From Gaeumannomyces sp. JS-464 (Eukaryota > Ascomycota > Sordariomycetes > Magnaporthales > Magnaporthaceae): a DNA stretch of 64,000 nt. The stretch lies in NCBI GenBank assembly GCA_002197995.1, contig NGZR01000001.1, forward strand, positions 2,728,001 to 2,792,000, written 5' to 3'. The notes beneath the pieces were generated by a model that saw nothing but the letters and a program-made list of their open reading frames with translations, had not been told where the DNA came from and searched no databases. Of this stretch, positions 12,087-24,244 are shown one piece after another. A program made the translations under genes and the position numbers. Each line of letters begins with the position of its first letter. Position 1 is the first letter of the stretch.

Positions 12087-14931
12087 GTCTCGGCAGCCTT
12101 GCCGCTGTCATCTTGGCGATCCAGCTTGGCGCGCGTGTTCTGCGCCCCAGCTGGCTCATAAAGGGTAGCTGGGATCTTGTCGTCTTCTGGTTCGGCTCCA
12201 GATTCGAGAAGTTTGGCGACAATTCTCTGGAAACCTCGATCCGCAGCCATCCGTACATAGCTTTCGCGCTTGACATCTGCTCCGGCCCCCAGGAGACCGC
12301 GCACAATCTCGAAAAGCATCGCCTCTTGCTCCGCCTCTGAGCCTCTCGCGGTGCCAGAAATTGCAGCTGCCAGTGGCGACCACTCACCCCCAGGGTTGGG
12401 GTCTGCGCCGGCCCCAAGCAGCATCCAGACAATGTGTGGACAGCCGGTTGCACAGGCTAGTGTGAGTGCGGCCTTGGCGAGTCTCGGCTGGTTGCTGTTG
12501 CTGTTGGGGTCTGGGCTGTCGTCCACGAGCAGATTCACGATGCGATCCAGCTGGGGGACCGCCTCCGGTGGCGCCCCAAGCTTGGCGCTTGTCGATTCGA
12601 CACTGACGCCACTGTCGGACAGAATTCGTACAATTGCTTCATAGCCCCGAACCGAAGCTTCTGGCAGGACTCCTGGCGCGTCCCCGGAGTGTCCTGAATT
12701 GTCCCTTTCCAGCAGCGACTTGACGGCTTCGTGCCAGCCAGCCCGGCAGGTTTCCATCAAGCTGTCTGCAGGTTCATCGTCCTGTCCTTCCTCGCTAGCG
12801 TAGTCATCAGCGAGCCGCTGCAAAGCTTCAAGATCGCCTTTGGCAGCAGCCGCAGTAAAGGTAGGCCTTGAAAGCAGGTCAAGTTTGGGATCTGCAACTT
12901 CTTTCTCGTCTTGCGGCAAACCCGTCTCCGTTTGAAGGTCCTGTGGCTTGGATGATGCCGACGTGGCGGTTTGCTCTTGCGCTTTTTTCCGGGACTGCCA
13001 GACGGCAAGGAGTGGATCGTCAGAGGGTTGAGGTAGATTGTCGCTTTTCACTCGCTCGAACACCTCTGCCCACTTTGACTCGATCAGTGAAGAGTCATGA
13101 GCACCGAGTTCAGTGTCGTCGGATTCCCTCTGCCGCTCGAGGATATCGTCAAAAACTGCGTCAGGGAGATCTGATTCTTCCCTCCAGTGGGCATCGCCGT
13201 CTTGATTCGACCGCCGCGAGTTGGAGTGGGCTAGGGCTTCGACCTGGCCATCATCTATAGGCAGCGATAGCAGAGCAATCGATTCCAAGTGTTCGAGAAT
13301 GTGGTCGTGGATGTTTGCTGGCTCTTGCAGTGGTAAGACTGCGTCGGGGCTTGGATGAGCATGGAAATTCATGCAAATAGGACACTCATGAAGGGCCTGA
13401 CCGCCAGAACCTGTATTCGAGGCCATCAGTTGATTTGAAAGTGTCAGAATGGCAAAGGTATCTGGGGCCGGGAGAGAATTCTGCTGGATAAGACCAGGTA
13501 GCTGAGCTTCTGTAAAAGAGCCGGGGTGATTCTTTCGGATGTGATGCTCCATCTCGAAGGCAGACTCGTATGTTGCGTCCTGGCTCCCAACAGCTTGGCA
13601 GGCCTGACATGCCCATACTCTTGTATGCTGCCATTGCATATGCGACAGCCACTCGTCGGCTGACTTGAACATGACATCACCCTCTCCGCATCCCTCAAAT
13701 AAGCAGACATACGGGTCAATGTCTTTGAGGATATGACGTCTAGGAGTATGATTAGAAGGTGAGCGATGCGAAGGCATGTAAGGTGCAGCCGTTCAACTTA
13801 CGTCCATCTAGGCTCCTCTTTCTCCTTCTGGCTGATTATTCTAAAGCAGAAGGGACACTCCGACGTTTCCAATCCGGCACCTTGGCTGGGCGGCGGGATT
13901 GGAACGTCAAGCTGGCGGCGCCGACCCACAGCCGCCTGCGTGATGCCAGAGAGCGCTATGGACTTGGCGTAGTCACCAAGCCGCAACTTGTTAATTGACG
14001 AAGCATTCGTCGCGGACATGACTTTGGTAGGCGCAACGCCGGCTTGGTGTCTGGAATGAATGGGCATTCGGACTCCCTGCACCAAGCTGTCTTCGATGCT
14101 TCCTAGCTCTTGATCGCCGCCGAGTCTAGGCCGCCTGGCAATTGCGCTCGCTGCAACACCAGGACGCTGGAAGCGAGAGTCAAACCCGTATCCTGCTCCC
14201 TGGCGAAGCTTTTGTTGGTGGCGTTGTCTGTACAATAGTTTCATCCGTCGAAACACAACGGCAGCGACCAGGCGCTCTGCCAGGACTGCAGAGATCTTTC
14301 CCTTGAACCTCGCCTCGAGGTGGCTGCGAGCGTGATCTTCGACATCATCGAGATCCTCGGTCTCCCCTCTCTCTCGCATCTTGGCGATGTACTGGTGAAC
14401 CTTTGTGTTCTCACTCGAGGAGACTGGCTTCCGGATGACAGAAACCATCCGGTACAGTCTGTCGAGGATTTCATTTGCCCTTTTGATGTGGGCGTCCTCG
14501 GGAGAGCCACAAATCGCACCATCGCTGTGTTCAGCTTCCGAGTCAATGCTGATCGCAGCCGACGACGAGGCCCCGGACGACCCATCTTCGTCAGCGCTTT
14601 GAACCGATTTTTTTGTGTCCCCTTGATCCGGAGAACTATCTTCTAATACCTCCTCGGGCTCTTCCGGGAGAACCGGCCTGGTTGCGAGCTCGATGTTGTT
14701 CTGCAGACTCTTGAGCATTGATAGGAGGACTTCGGCAAGATCAGGATAATCGCGCAGCCGAGAGTCGAGGGAGGCAGCGGCGGGCGCAAAGACGCCCACG
14801 TTCCCAGCTCACACATTGAAGCGGACGAGAATGTTTTCGAGCTCGACCTGAACATCCTGGGCGATGCTCAGACATCCACAGGCGTCTGTGAGCAGTCCTC
14901 TGCATCTTGCCGCCGCGCCCGATAGCGTCAT
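12038..14931 (-). CDS. acuF-like C2H2 zinc-finger and ankyrin-repeat protein (one in-frame TGA, one frameshift)
   Basis: The architecture is known from fungal proteins annotated as 'oxidoreductase acuF-like C2H2 type zinc-finger'. The frame starts at ATG 14931, meets a TGA at 14809-14811 where a Trp is expected (FNV-stop-AGNVGVFAP), then runs on. An intron of about 60 nt (near 13742-13801, GTAAGT..CCTAG) joins EEPRWT to RHILKDIDPYVC. Cys/His-rich modules follow: YVCLFEGC with HMQWQH, WACQACQ with HHIRKNH, and HECPICMNFH with HDHILEH. After an acidic linker come ankyrin-type repeats (about 12150-12850) with LLGAGADPNPGG, LLGAGADVKRES and LLESGAEPED. The frame ends at 12038, but a shift at the C5 run near 12083-12087 would carry it into the exons described for 10021-12086. 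Ankyrin plus C2H2 modules suggest protein or nucleic-acid recognition. It is divergent from the DUF7580-like gene at 15515. Confidence 0.82.
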
Positions 14932-15514
14932 AGCTGTGTGCTACCGCTGCCCCCATAGCCCATGGCAACGGCTGCTTAGAAGTAGATTGTTGTGGTATTG
15001 TTGTTGTGAGGGATGGGCACTGTCCATAGGCTAATTCGGCAGAGTTGACGGCGAAGCAATATGGCATTCGTAGCCTTGATCGTGTTGCCGAAGAATCCTC
15101 GCGTTCCCTGGTGGAAGGGTATGCCTATTTCTCCTTTTTTGCTTGGTAAGGTTGACCACATGCAAGAAAGATGGTCCAGGAGCTGAGGATGATCGCACAA
15201 GGGCGGGGTCATGGTCAAACCCCTCCTGCCCTTGCCACTAGCGTTCGCGCCACCAATGATGGGATAGCAGAACGAATGGGCTCCGGCGAGGAACGCAGCC
15301 TCCATTCCCGTCCACGTGACCTGCCAGTGGGCTGACTGTCAGCACGACTGGCGACCCCGCTCAGGCTGCCGCTTGTTCATCACACACACCTCATCAGTGC
15401 GGGGATCCCCTGCGACGAGCGGCTCGGCTGCCCAGAATATCTGCGCATTGATTTCGTTGGCCTGATGAGATTCCTTGACGCCAGAGGCAGAGCAACCCAA
15501 GGCAAATTCTGACA
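14932..15514. promoter_or_regulatory. Shared 0.6-kb divergent promoter region
   Basis: This gap separates the starts of the C2H2/ankyrin gene (minus) and the DUF7580-like gene (plus), so it must hold both promoters. No canonical TATA box was found. The two genes may be co-regulated, which is inferred from geometry only. Confidence 0.45.
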
Positions 15515-17352
15515 ATGTCCGGTTTCGAGGTGGCTGGCATTGTCCTGGCTGTGTTGCCTCTGTTCGTTGAGGCTACCAAGTACGCCGCCAATGTTCGAGG
15601 GGCTATCTCACCAGGCACCAGAGACGAGAAGCTTTCGGAATTCTATGAGACATTCTGGTGGGAATCGTACGAGCTTCAGAAGCAGGTGGAGAGGGTGGTG
15701 ATGGGTCTGCCAGAGAGTAAGTAGGAACGTATTACTTTCAACGCTTGAGGTGATCGGGCTAATTAATTTCATAATTATCGCGAATTATGGGCTAGTCTCC
15801 GAGGTTAGGAAGCGGGAGGTTATTGAAAATAGGGAGATTGAAAATTTCGGCCAAGAGAAAGATCTCGCAGAAGCTCTCCAGAGCTTTTTTATCTCTGACG
15901 CTGATTATACGGCCTTTCAAAAGGTCATGGGCAAAGTTCTGGAGCTCCTAGCCCGCCTTGTCAAAGACGAGACAGTCCACCTGTCGCAATCCGATCACCA
16001 TGATCAGGGAAAGATGCTTCTCAAGCTCAAGAAGTACCAGGATGACCGCCAATCAGGCAGTCTGGCCAGCAGCTTTCGAGAGCGGTTCCGCTTCCTCAGG
16101 AAAGAAAAGGACAGAGAGGCCTGCCTCAAGAACCTCAAGACATGGAACAAGCGCGTACATATTGTTGTGGACTCAGCCTGCTCTGCAGCGAATAGGCGAA
16201 AGGCCATCACGGTCAAGGCCCCTGAAGCGGCGCCGCATCCCTTGTCGCTACTCCGTCAGCTTTCCCAGAGACTCTTCTCCGCTATCTGGAAGTGTTGGAC
16301 CTGCGACTGCCCTGTGGGGGCTCACGAGGCCCGTTTTTCACTTGCAAGCTGCGCCCACTCAAAAACGCAGCCGTGCAAGGTGGGCCCTCAGCTGTCGTTT
16401 GACTTCTTGATGTCGCGACACAACCCCAGGTGCCTCTCTGCGGGACACCTTTAGCCAAGACGTCCTGGAGGTGGCGAGAGGGAACAGTCATCATCAAGCC
16501 ACAGAGGTAAGCTTGCCTTGTTTAGGGAAGCCCTGACGGCCGAGCTGCTAACAGGCCATCTATATATGCAGTAAACAAGACTCGCAAAATAGAGCTCAGC
16601 TAGAAAAGATATGCGACGTACTGAGAGACGCCTCGAGCCCTGAACATGGGCTGCAACTTCTCATCGAGGACATGGAACGTACGCAGCAGATGTGGAGACT
16701 CAACTGGCGGGAGGCACAGCTGCAGTACGTGCGGACGAAGGCCGAGGTCTCTCTCAAATTGATCCTGCAACACACCACGCCCCCCTCGCTCGTCGAAAGG
16801 CGGCGCCTTGCCCTGGTCCTGGCCCATTCGATCATCCAGCTCCACGAAAGCCCCTGGTTGAGCGACCAATGGAGCAAGGAGAACATCTGCTTCTTCTCCA
16901 CCGCGGCGGGCATCGACCTTGGGCGGCCCTACATGAGCACGGCGTTCGACCACTTCCCGTCGGGGAGCGAGCCGCCCAACCTTGACCGCTTCCACAGGAA
17001 CCCCGGCATCTTGAGGCTCGGCATTCTCCTGATCGAGATCCACCGCTGGAGGGGGCTCGAAACCTACTGGGAGCCCGCCACCGACCTTGTGGATGGGAAG
17101 CCGACGCCCAATACGGACCTGCAGGTCGCGCGGCGCGTGCTGCGGTCGCAGGCGCTGGCGGACTGCTTCGAGACGTACCGGGGGGCCATCGAGGCGTGCC
17201 TCCAGGTGCCGTGGGCGCACAGCGGCTCCAGGGTTAGCCTGGAGGATGCGGAGACGCAGGAGGGGATATATGGCGACGTGATCGAGCCGCTGGAGGAGGA
17301 GGTCAAGCTTGGGGACTTCAAGCCCAGACGCGGGCAAGTCGCGGGGGTGTGA
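15515..17352 (+). CDS. DUF7580-like fungal protein with hydrophobic N-terminus (three exons, one frameshift)
   Basis: Exons: 15515-15716; 15796 to about 16507; about 16572-17352. The intron ends are GTAAGT..GCTAG and GTAAGC..ATGCAG. The N-terminus (SGFEVAGIVLAVLPLFVEA) is a 20-residue hydrophobic helix typical of fungal HeLo-like or DUF7580 proteins. A helical charged region follows. The last exon carries the family's conserved block: LAHSIIQLHESPWL, PYMSTAFDHF, then FHRNPGILRLGILLIEI and ACLQVPW, which to my eye resembles the C-lobe of a degenerate kinase (inference). Near 16405-16425 the frame slips by one base. The downstream frame (TVIIKPQ) splices correctly into SKQDSQN, so the shift lies inside exon 2. 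A role in cell-death or allorecognition signalling is possible but not shown by sequence. Confidence 0.8.
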
Positions 17353-18924
17353 TGGGTTCGGTCCATGGGTCGGGCCGGCCCAGGGGTCGTGTTTGGGAGG
17401 CTTGGCAAATTTCCAAATCGGGCAAGTCATAAGCGGCCCGTGCTCCTTGGGATTGTGCTATGCACAGCAGTGGCATCCGCCAATTTACGTGCCCGTCGGC
17501 TGATGCACGTCTGCAAGCATCCGTCATAACAATTTAGTTCGATGAACCCCCTGCTTGGACCCCGAGGCTGGCGTTTTCTCGTGGTCATGCTTTGCGGCCC
17601 TGTCGGCAACCCCTGCTGAAATGACCTCACCTTTCTCCGATCTGCCCATGACGGGCTTAGCCGCGCGCTTCCTCAGCCGCCTCAGAGCTCGCGATTTGGC
17701 TCTCCCTGCGGTCCCGGCCCCTGTTCTCCATTGGGGGGTTCAACACGACCGTGGAGGCAATCCTCCCTCCGCGAACATGCGGCCTTAGGCATCCCATATC
17801 GGTGAGCGCCACCCGGACTCGGCGCGGGGTGCACCACTGGTGGGCGCAGCCTGCATGTCTGAGGGAGATAGAAAAGGGTAGATTAAAAGGACTCGACAGC
17901 CAGCCGGCCAGCATGCCAGCCCATCTGCTCCAGCCGGCCTTGTCTGCAGGACAAACATGGCATGCCGCCCGCCCGTCTGCAGACAGCCAAAAGGTGGCCG
18001 GCTGTGCGGTGGTGGCTTGGCGGCAAACAAACGGAGCGTGACCCAGCCACCACGGAGCGAACGCGCTTAGCGTCAACCCGCCTATCAGAGTGGCTGCTGG
18101 TCTGCATCATGCTGTCTCATGGTTGGTTCCAAGTGGTCCAAACGTTCCTCTTTTGGGGAGCGGCCTTACATCAGGCACGCGCGTCTAAGCGCGTTCCTAT
18201 GGTCTTGGCCAGCGCCCATATCAAGACGCAGCCCGACCGGTCGACTGTGCATTTCAGCTGTGTCTTGTCGTCTGCTTGGCCGCGTTGCTCCCCCGGGCCC
18301 AACATTTCGCCGAGGGCATGGCCAGGGCACCACGAATTCCCAAATACGGTATTCGCTCCGTACCCCGAGCCCGATTGACCGAGGAGCTGCGACGCAGCAA
18401 CGACACGCGCGCCCGTTTTCTTTATACCCTCTCTTCGCGACGTTGGGCACTGCAAATTTGCAAGGTCAGCATATATGTATATGCTCGCAAACAAGCGACT
18501 CTCGTCGCACACGAGAGATTTGTCTCAAAACATCCATTTCGGGAGGATTCTACCCCTCCCTCTCTGGCCGCCAAGCGCGAACCAGACTCCACGATGGCGT
18601 TCCGCAGCCCACGCAGCATGCAAGCACCAGCGTGGCGGCGTTCCTTCAATATCAACTGGGCTAGGCCCTCGCCGGGCCTCCCGCCCCCACGTTGGACAAT
18701 AGGTGGCAAGGATGCGTTCTCGAGTCCTGTTGCTCCCTGCTCCGCCGTAGCCTCAGCCTGACCCAGACCGATCCCCGTCTCCTTTCTTCTTATTTCTCTC
18801 ATCTGGTGTCCCCATTCCTTGCCCTCTTTCCCCGGTGATATTCCATCTGCCGCCCAAAATAGCCGCCCGCCGTCCCGCCGCTGCACAGGTACAGCTTTTC
18901 CCGCCGCCTTTCTCCACGGCTAAG
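17353..18924. other. Intergenic region, 1.6 kb
   Basis: No frame on either strand resembles a protein family. The last 250 bases before 18925 are CT-rich, consistent with the promoter of the kelch-type gene. Confidence 0.5.
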
Positions 18925-21165
18925 ATGTTCTGCTCAGAAGGAACTCGAGCAGCGAGTTGGCCTGCACTCTTGCTCGTTACTTCCCTCTTTTTGTGGCAGT
19001 TTTTGCCTCTGCGAAGACGATGGCGTATACGCGTGGCGCAAAGGAGCCTCAGGTACTCTCCCGTCCCGATGCTCATCACTAATTCTGCTACTTAGCACGT
19101 TGTCTAATACGCCTGTTTACCAGTTGTTGTAATGAACGAACAGCTCTACATCCAGGGCGGCATTTCCAGCAAGCCAATGCGCGGCTGGGTGATGGTTGTG
19201 TGACTGGTGAGCCTCGTTCATCACTCTCTGTTTTTCATGTTGGCCTGGGCACCCCGTTCCTCCCCCAAAGACATACGGCTGGCTGGCACCAAGCCGCTCC
19301 GCTCTGGTACTAAGTCCGCAAACCTCCGGGGTAGAGAACAAAACGTTTGCGATCCCGCTCGACAGATCCTGGATCAAGAGCCAGATCGACATGGCCCAGT
19401 ACGGCAACGAGAACGCCGGGTACAAGACCATCTCTGCGGACAACCCGTCAATGTGGATCAAAGACAACAAGCAGATTATCTTCTGGGGAGGCGGCGGCCC
19501 CTTCGGCTACGCGAATGCCGCCGCCATCTCCCCGCGACTGCGGACGTACACCCCGAGCGGCTCGAGCGGTCAATACGGCAAGTGGGAGGAGGCGGCGCCG
19601 CGGAGGCCCACAGACCAGGCGACGCAGCAGCCGTTGTACCGCACCGGCGGCGGGAGCTGGACGCAGTGCAACGGGCTCGGGTTCTACATGGGCGGCTTCA
19701 TCGGCAAATCTAGCGACAAGGGCTTCCCGTACCAGGTCGGCAGCTGCCAGCGAGCGCTCACGGGGCTCCTGATCTACGACATCGCCGTCGGCGCGTGGCG
19801 GAACCGGACCACCCAGGGCTCGGGCTTCGGCAGCGGGAGTATGGAGGGCACGCACGTGGGCGGCCAGGCCGTGTGCCTTCCCACGCTGGGGACCGGCGGC
19901 AAGGGCATCGTGCTGTTCCTGGCCGGCTACCACGGGACCTGGGAGAGCCGCCGGATCAGGGAGCTGGTGCGGATGGACAAGGTTAGTTTTTACGACATTG
20001 GGTCGGACAAGTTCTACACGTAGCCGACGACGGGCACGGCGCCGAAGCAGCGCGAGCAGCCGTGCGCCGTCGTAGCCAAAGCCACGAATAGCAAGACATA
20101 CGAGGTCGTCCTCTACGGCGGCTCGGGCGTCACCCCGGCCGACACCTACATCCTGGCCGTCCCGGGCTTCGAGTGGTTCCCCGTGGCGCCCGTGGCCGGC
20201 GCCACGAGCCTGGCGGAGGAAGGGCGGCGGGACCACGCGTGCGCGGTCGTGGGAAAGGGCGGGCGTCAGATGCTCGCCGTCGGCGGCTCCGAGGCCAAGG
20301 ACGACGTCAACAACGTGTGGAAGAAGCGGGACCCCTGGGGCGACAACTCGCTGCATGTCCTCGACATGACGGACCTTCGGTGGAAGCCGGATTACGCCCA
20401 CGGCGCCGCGGATTACCAGCAGCCCGCCATGGTCCGGGACTGGTATAGAAACTCGTGAGCCTTTTCCCTAACAGTTTTTGCGACGTTGCACCACTGTCCT
20501 CGGCAACGAATCACCCGGTGTTTCGCCCGCAGGGGACCGATGGTCTTTGTGCTTGCTGATGGCTTTTGTACTGATATAAACGGGGACAACAGCGGCCTGA
20601 AGAACGTCACCTGGAGCAGCGGGGACACCGGGGCTCTGTTCGCGTCAATCATCGAGAGCCCCCTGATTAGCGAGACCACCACTCCGACCGCAACGACTAC
20701 GCCGGCTCCAGGACCCGACGGTCCGCCTATCAGGCCCATTATCGGGGCGTCATCGGCGGCCTGGCATTCCTGGCGCTGGTCGGCTGCCTCGTCTTTTACT
20801 GCCTCTGGTACAGGCATCGACGCAAGCCTCGCGGGTCAGCCGAAGCAGCAAACGCGCAAGAGCAGCAGCAGCCTTTGTCGGTGGGCGATAACCGGCAAAG
20901 CTACATGAGCCAGATGCACTACTACTCGGCTGACAACCAGCACCAGCACCAGCAGCCCCGGCAAGACGATGCGCTAAAGTGGTCCGCCGTCTCGTCGCCG
21001 TCGCCGCAGCCGCAGTCCGTCTACACGGAACTGCCGGCATCGCCCCAGCTGGCGCACGAGGAAGGGGGACCACGGGACGTTCGCGCGTCGTCGCTGTCCC
21101 CGCAGGAGATTCTGGGCAGTCAGGCGGGGAGCCATCCGGACGGCTCTGAGGTCCGGTCTTCGTGA
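18925..21165 (+). CDS. Kelch-repeat single-pass membrane protein (one in-frame TAG, one frameshift)
   Basis: A predicted secretory protein: N-terminal hydrophobic stretch at 18960-19010 (WPALLLVTSLFLWQFLPL), short exons to about 19200 including LYIQGGISS, and a main exon from about 19325. Kelch-like blades are visible as repeated Gly-Gly segments: IIFWGGGGPFGYAN, GFYMGGFIGK, LFLAGYHG, VVLYGGSG and LAVGGSEA. A TAG at 20021-20023 interrupts the blade region, but the same frame continues for 145 codons to 20458. An intron (about 20456-20532) leads to a Thr/Pro stalk and then a transmembrane helix (GLAFLALVGCLVFYCLW, near 20755-20810), with a Gln/His/Pro-rich cytoplasmic tail ending at 21165. The helix is reached only after a one-base shift in the G4 run at 20744-20747. 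The fold fits fungal kelch proteins with a C-terminal helix; the ligand is unknown. Exon 1-2 boundaries are uncertain. Confidence 0.75.
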
Positions 21166-21581
21166 GAGGTGGGGGTGTAGAGGGGGGGGGCTAATAGGGG
21201 GTTTTGGGGATAGGTGGGCGATGGTTTTTATGCAAATTTTTGAAAGCCGGGCTTAAGTTTGTCATTCGCGGAAAATTACACGGAATCTTCCAATTTCGGG
21301 TAGTTATTTATTTCAATCCTTTAATACAATTGTAACGGTTATGTTAACAGTAATACCGGATTTCAAAATTGCTTGGCGGCGAATTTTAAAAGTGTATTGG
21401 CCGTTTTTACCCGCCAGGCTTTCTGCCCCGGCCTTTGTCTGGCCTTACCGCCACCCGTGGATGTGGCTTTTTCGTAGCTTGTGCGTGCTGCGCTCAAAAG
21501 CACCCCGTGGAAGGTCCCACATGTTCGGGCAATCACATCCACGTTGCCGTCCCCTCTCCTTCGTCGCACCGTCTTCCGGCC
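21166..21581. other. Convergent intergenic region
   Basis: AT-rich stretch between the 3' ends of the kelch-type gene and the minus-strand membrane protein. A G8 run lies near 21183. No gene is seen. Confidence 0.5.
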
Positions 21582-23288
21582 TTAGAGCCGCTCACAGACG
21601 CCAAACTCCCTGACCATCTTGCCGACCGCTACGAGCCCCCCGATCGAGGCGATGCCGTACATGAGCACCAGGAACGTGTAAAACACGGCAAGTTCCGTCC
21701 TGCTCGCGTCGGCCCCGCCTATGACCGGCCGCCCTTCGAGCCGCACGGCGGGGATTCGATGACCACCCGGCCACGCCGAACGCCAGCCAGGTCATGGTCC
21801 AGACGCGCTCCGGCGTCGTGCTCCGGCCCGGCTGGAAGAGCGAGAGCCCGCCGACCAGCGCGATCGGCACCACCGCCGCGAAGAGGTACGCGCTCCTGCG
21901 GAAGAGCTTCAGCGTCAGGTCCACGATCAGGATGTCCATCTCCAGGGTCGAGGCCTGGCCCTGGCCGGCGCGGCGCCGGCCCCCGCTCTTCAGCCAGCGC
22001 TTGAACCGGTAGACGGCCATGATCTCGAGGTCCATGAAGCCCGAGACGTCGAGGGCGCGGTTCACGCCGAAGCGCCGGTTGAAGGCCCGGCGCTCGCGGT
22101 GGAACGCCTGCAGGTGCTGGTCCGAGAACGGGTCAAGCCGGCCCACCAAGGCGGACACGCCGAACCGGCGCCTGTCCTCGGCGCTGCCGTCCGCCAGCCT
22201 CCGCTGCAGGTGGTCGAGCCCCTCGGACCCCACGACGAACATGCAGTCATACTGCGGGCACAGCATGTTGGCGAGCAGGTTAACCAGCGACATCCAGGCA
22301 TAAGGCGACACGGTCAGCCCAAAGGCCGCGTACCCGTACCGGCCCAGCTGGTCGCCCCGGGCGCGGTACAGCGTCGAGATGGTCAGGACCAGCTGCACGA
22401 TGGAGATGATGGCCTTGATGACGTTGTAGCTGCAGCTGAGCGAGACCGTGGTTTGCGGCTCCGGGCGCAGCACGCCTTTCAGCTTGCGCGACCAGCGCTT
22501 GCGCCAGGGTGCGGGGGGAGGCACCTCCACCTCGTCGTCGACGCAGGTGGCGTACTGGTGCACCACTACGAGCTCGTAACCCTCAGGCAGCCGGCACAGG
22601 CCGTGGATCTTGGTGGTGAAGAGCGGGTTCCGTTCTGGAGGTGTGCGAGCAAGCGTCAGTCCCGGGTGACCTACTCTGGTGCTCGGCAAGACTGGGGACG
22701 GAAAAGGACCAGAGCTGGACGTGAACGAGTAAAATACGGAAGCGGGAACACCAACCCTGTTTTGCACGAAGCGGCTCCTCCGCGGCCTCCTCCACCCCAG
22801 GACCCGACGAGCCCAGACGCTCCAAATGCTGCTCAGACTGGACCACGGCCGCGCCGCCCCCGCCGCCCTCCTCATCCGCCTCGCCCTCGGGGATTCTGAT
22901 GACGGCGCACAGGGCTCCCGCCCTGGCCGCCTTGCGCAGGCTCGTCTTGCCGAACTTCGCGCGGCTCCAGATGGTCTCGACGCCGTTGCGGACGCCCAGG
23001 CCCGGAAGCAGCAGGGCCGAGGCGATGGCGAGGATGCTGCTGAGCGTGCTCTGGCCCGGGCGGCTGACGACGGTGGCGGCGTGCGCGGCGTAGTTGCCGA
23101 CGAAGAAGGCGGCCACGTCGGTCCACTGCGCCGGCCGGCAGAGGAGCCCGCAGTCGGCGCCCTCGAACGTGAATCCGGGGATCGCGGCGGGGCACCTGCT
23201 GCCGTCGCTGCCGCCGGTGGTGCTGGGCCGCGATGCTCCGCGCGAGGGGCAACAGCGTCGCCAGAGATCCTGCTATGGCCCTGAACAT
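21582..23288 (-). CDS. Uncharacterised multi-pass membrane protein (two frameshifts)
   Basis: ATG at 23288 opens a secretion-signal-like start (MFRAIAGSLATLLPLARSIA). After a one-base shift near 23225 the frame continues with CGLLCRPAQWTDVAAFFVGNY and a hydrophobic segment STLSSILAIASALLLPGLGV. A very short intron (about 22635-22674) joins LAEHQ to RNPLFTTKIHG. Further hydrophobic segments are SYNVIKAIISIVQLVLTIS, FGLTVSPYAWMSLVNLLANM and YLFAAVVPIALVGGLSLF. A second shift near 21765 leads to the last helix, LAVFYTFLVLMYGIASIGGL, and a TAA at 21582. I count about six helices, with a large loop between the fourth and fifth. Plasma- or endomembrane location is inferred. I do not recognise the family; no transport or enzyme motif is visible. 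Confidence 0.7.
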
Positions 23289-24244
23289 CTCGAAGTGTGT
23301 TTTATTAAAGATGCGACATCAGCGTCAGCGGGGAGAAATTGCCCCAGCCCGCATGTTGAATGCTTTGGAACCGAGGAGGGGAGGCAGGGCGGTTTTCCAG
23401 ACAACAACCCGCGGGTGGTTGGGCTCTGGCCACGCCCACCGCTGCGGCTGAGAACAGGTCGGCGGCGACCAATTGCCAGTGCATGGCGCCATCCCCCAAA
23501 GCACTAACCCGAAGCCACTCACATGTTTGAGAACTAACCAACCCTCCAATCCGGTCTCCAGCTTTGCGCGAGGGTGTAGGCAGAGGCGGTTGCCGGCGCT
23601 ATACATCAGCCCTGATTTCCTGTCACGCGAACGCCTAGCCTCAGTTTTCCCGTAACGCTAGAATATCGCCAGGCTCGCTTCCCTTTGGGAAAAGTCGAGC
23701 GCGAGCGTCGTTCTTTTGCCTTTGGTCATACACCTTTTTGACCCCCTTCTAGAGCCCAGTAAAAGTAACCTTGCCTCCCCAATCTACGTCGGTGTCTCCT
23801 TTTAGACAGAAGTATCACGACCAAGGCCACGGCACACGAGGCAGCGAGAAGGACTACAGGTTTGCAGGTGGGAACAGCAGTAGGAGATTGGAGGAGGGGT
23901 GCATATATTGCATTGCAATCGAAGGCCCCGAAAGCCATCGGCCGCATGAGAGTCGGCGGCGTGGTAACGACCGCGGTCTGGGCATGTGCGTCGGATAGCA
24001 TGTCGCATGGACCATGACCATCTTGAGCCACACGTGCGCTGCCTCGCCGACTCTTTTCCAAGCGACAGGACGGCTGGTGGCGAGGACGGAGCAGCTCGCG
24101 CTCTTGGCCGTCCAGAACGAGACCGGGCCTCGGAGATATAGGTCATGTACGCGCCCGAGCACGCCGGCGGTCGCCGCAGTGGTAAAGCTACACCACGATT
24201 TGACATTGACGTTAGCCCCCGCGAGACAATGGACCAGACTGCCC
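23289..24244. other. Intergenic region, about 1 kb
   Basis: No supportable gene on either strand. The left part should carry the promoter of the minus-strand membrane protein; the right part is the 3' side of HET protein 2. Confidence 0.5.
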
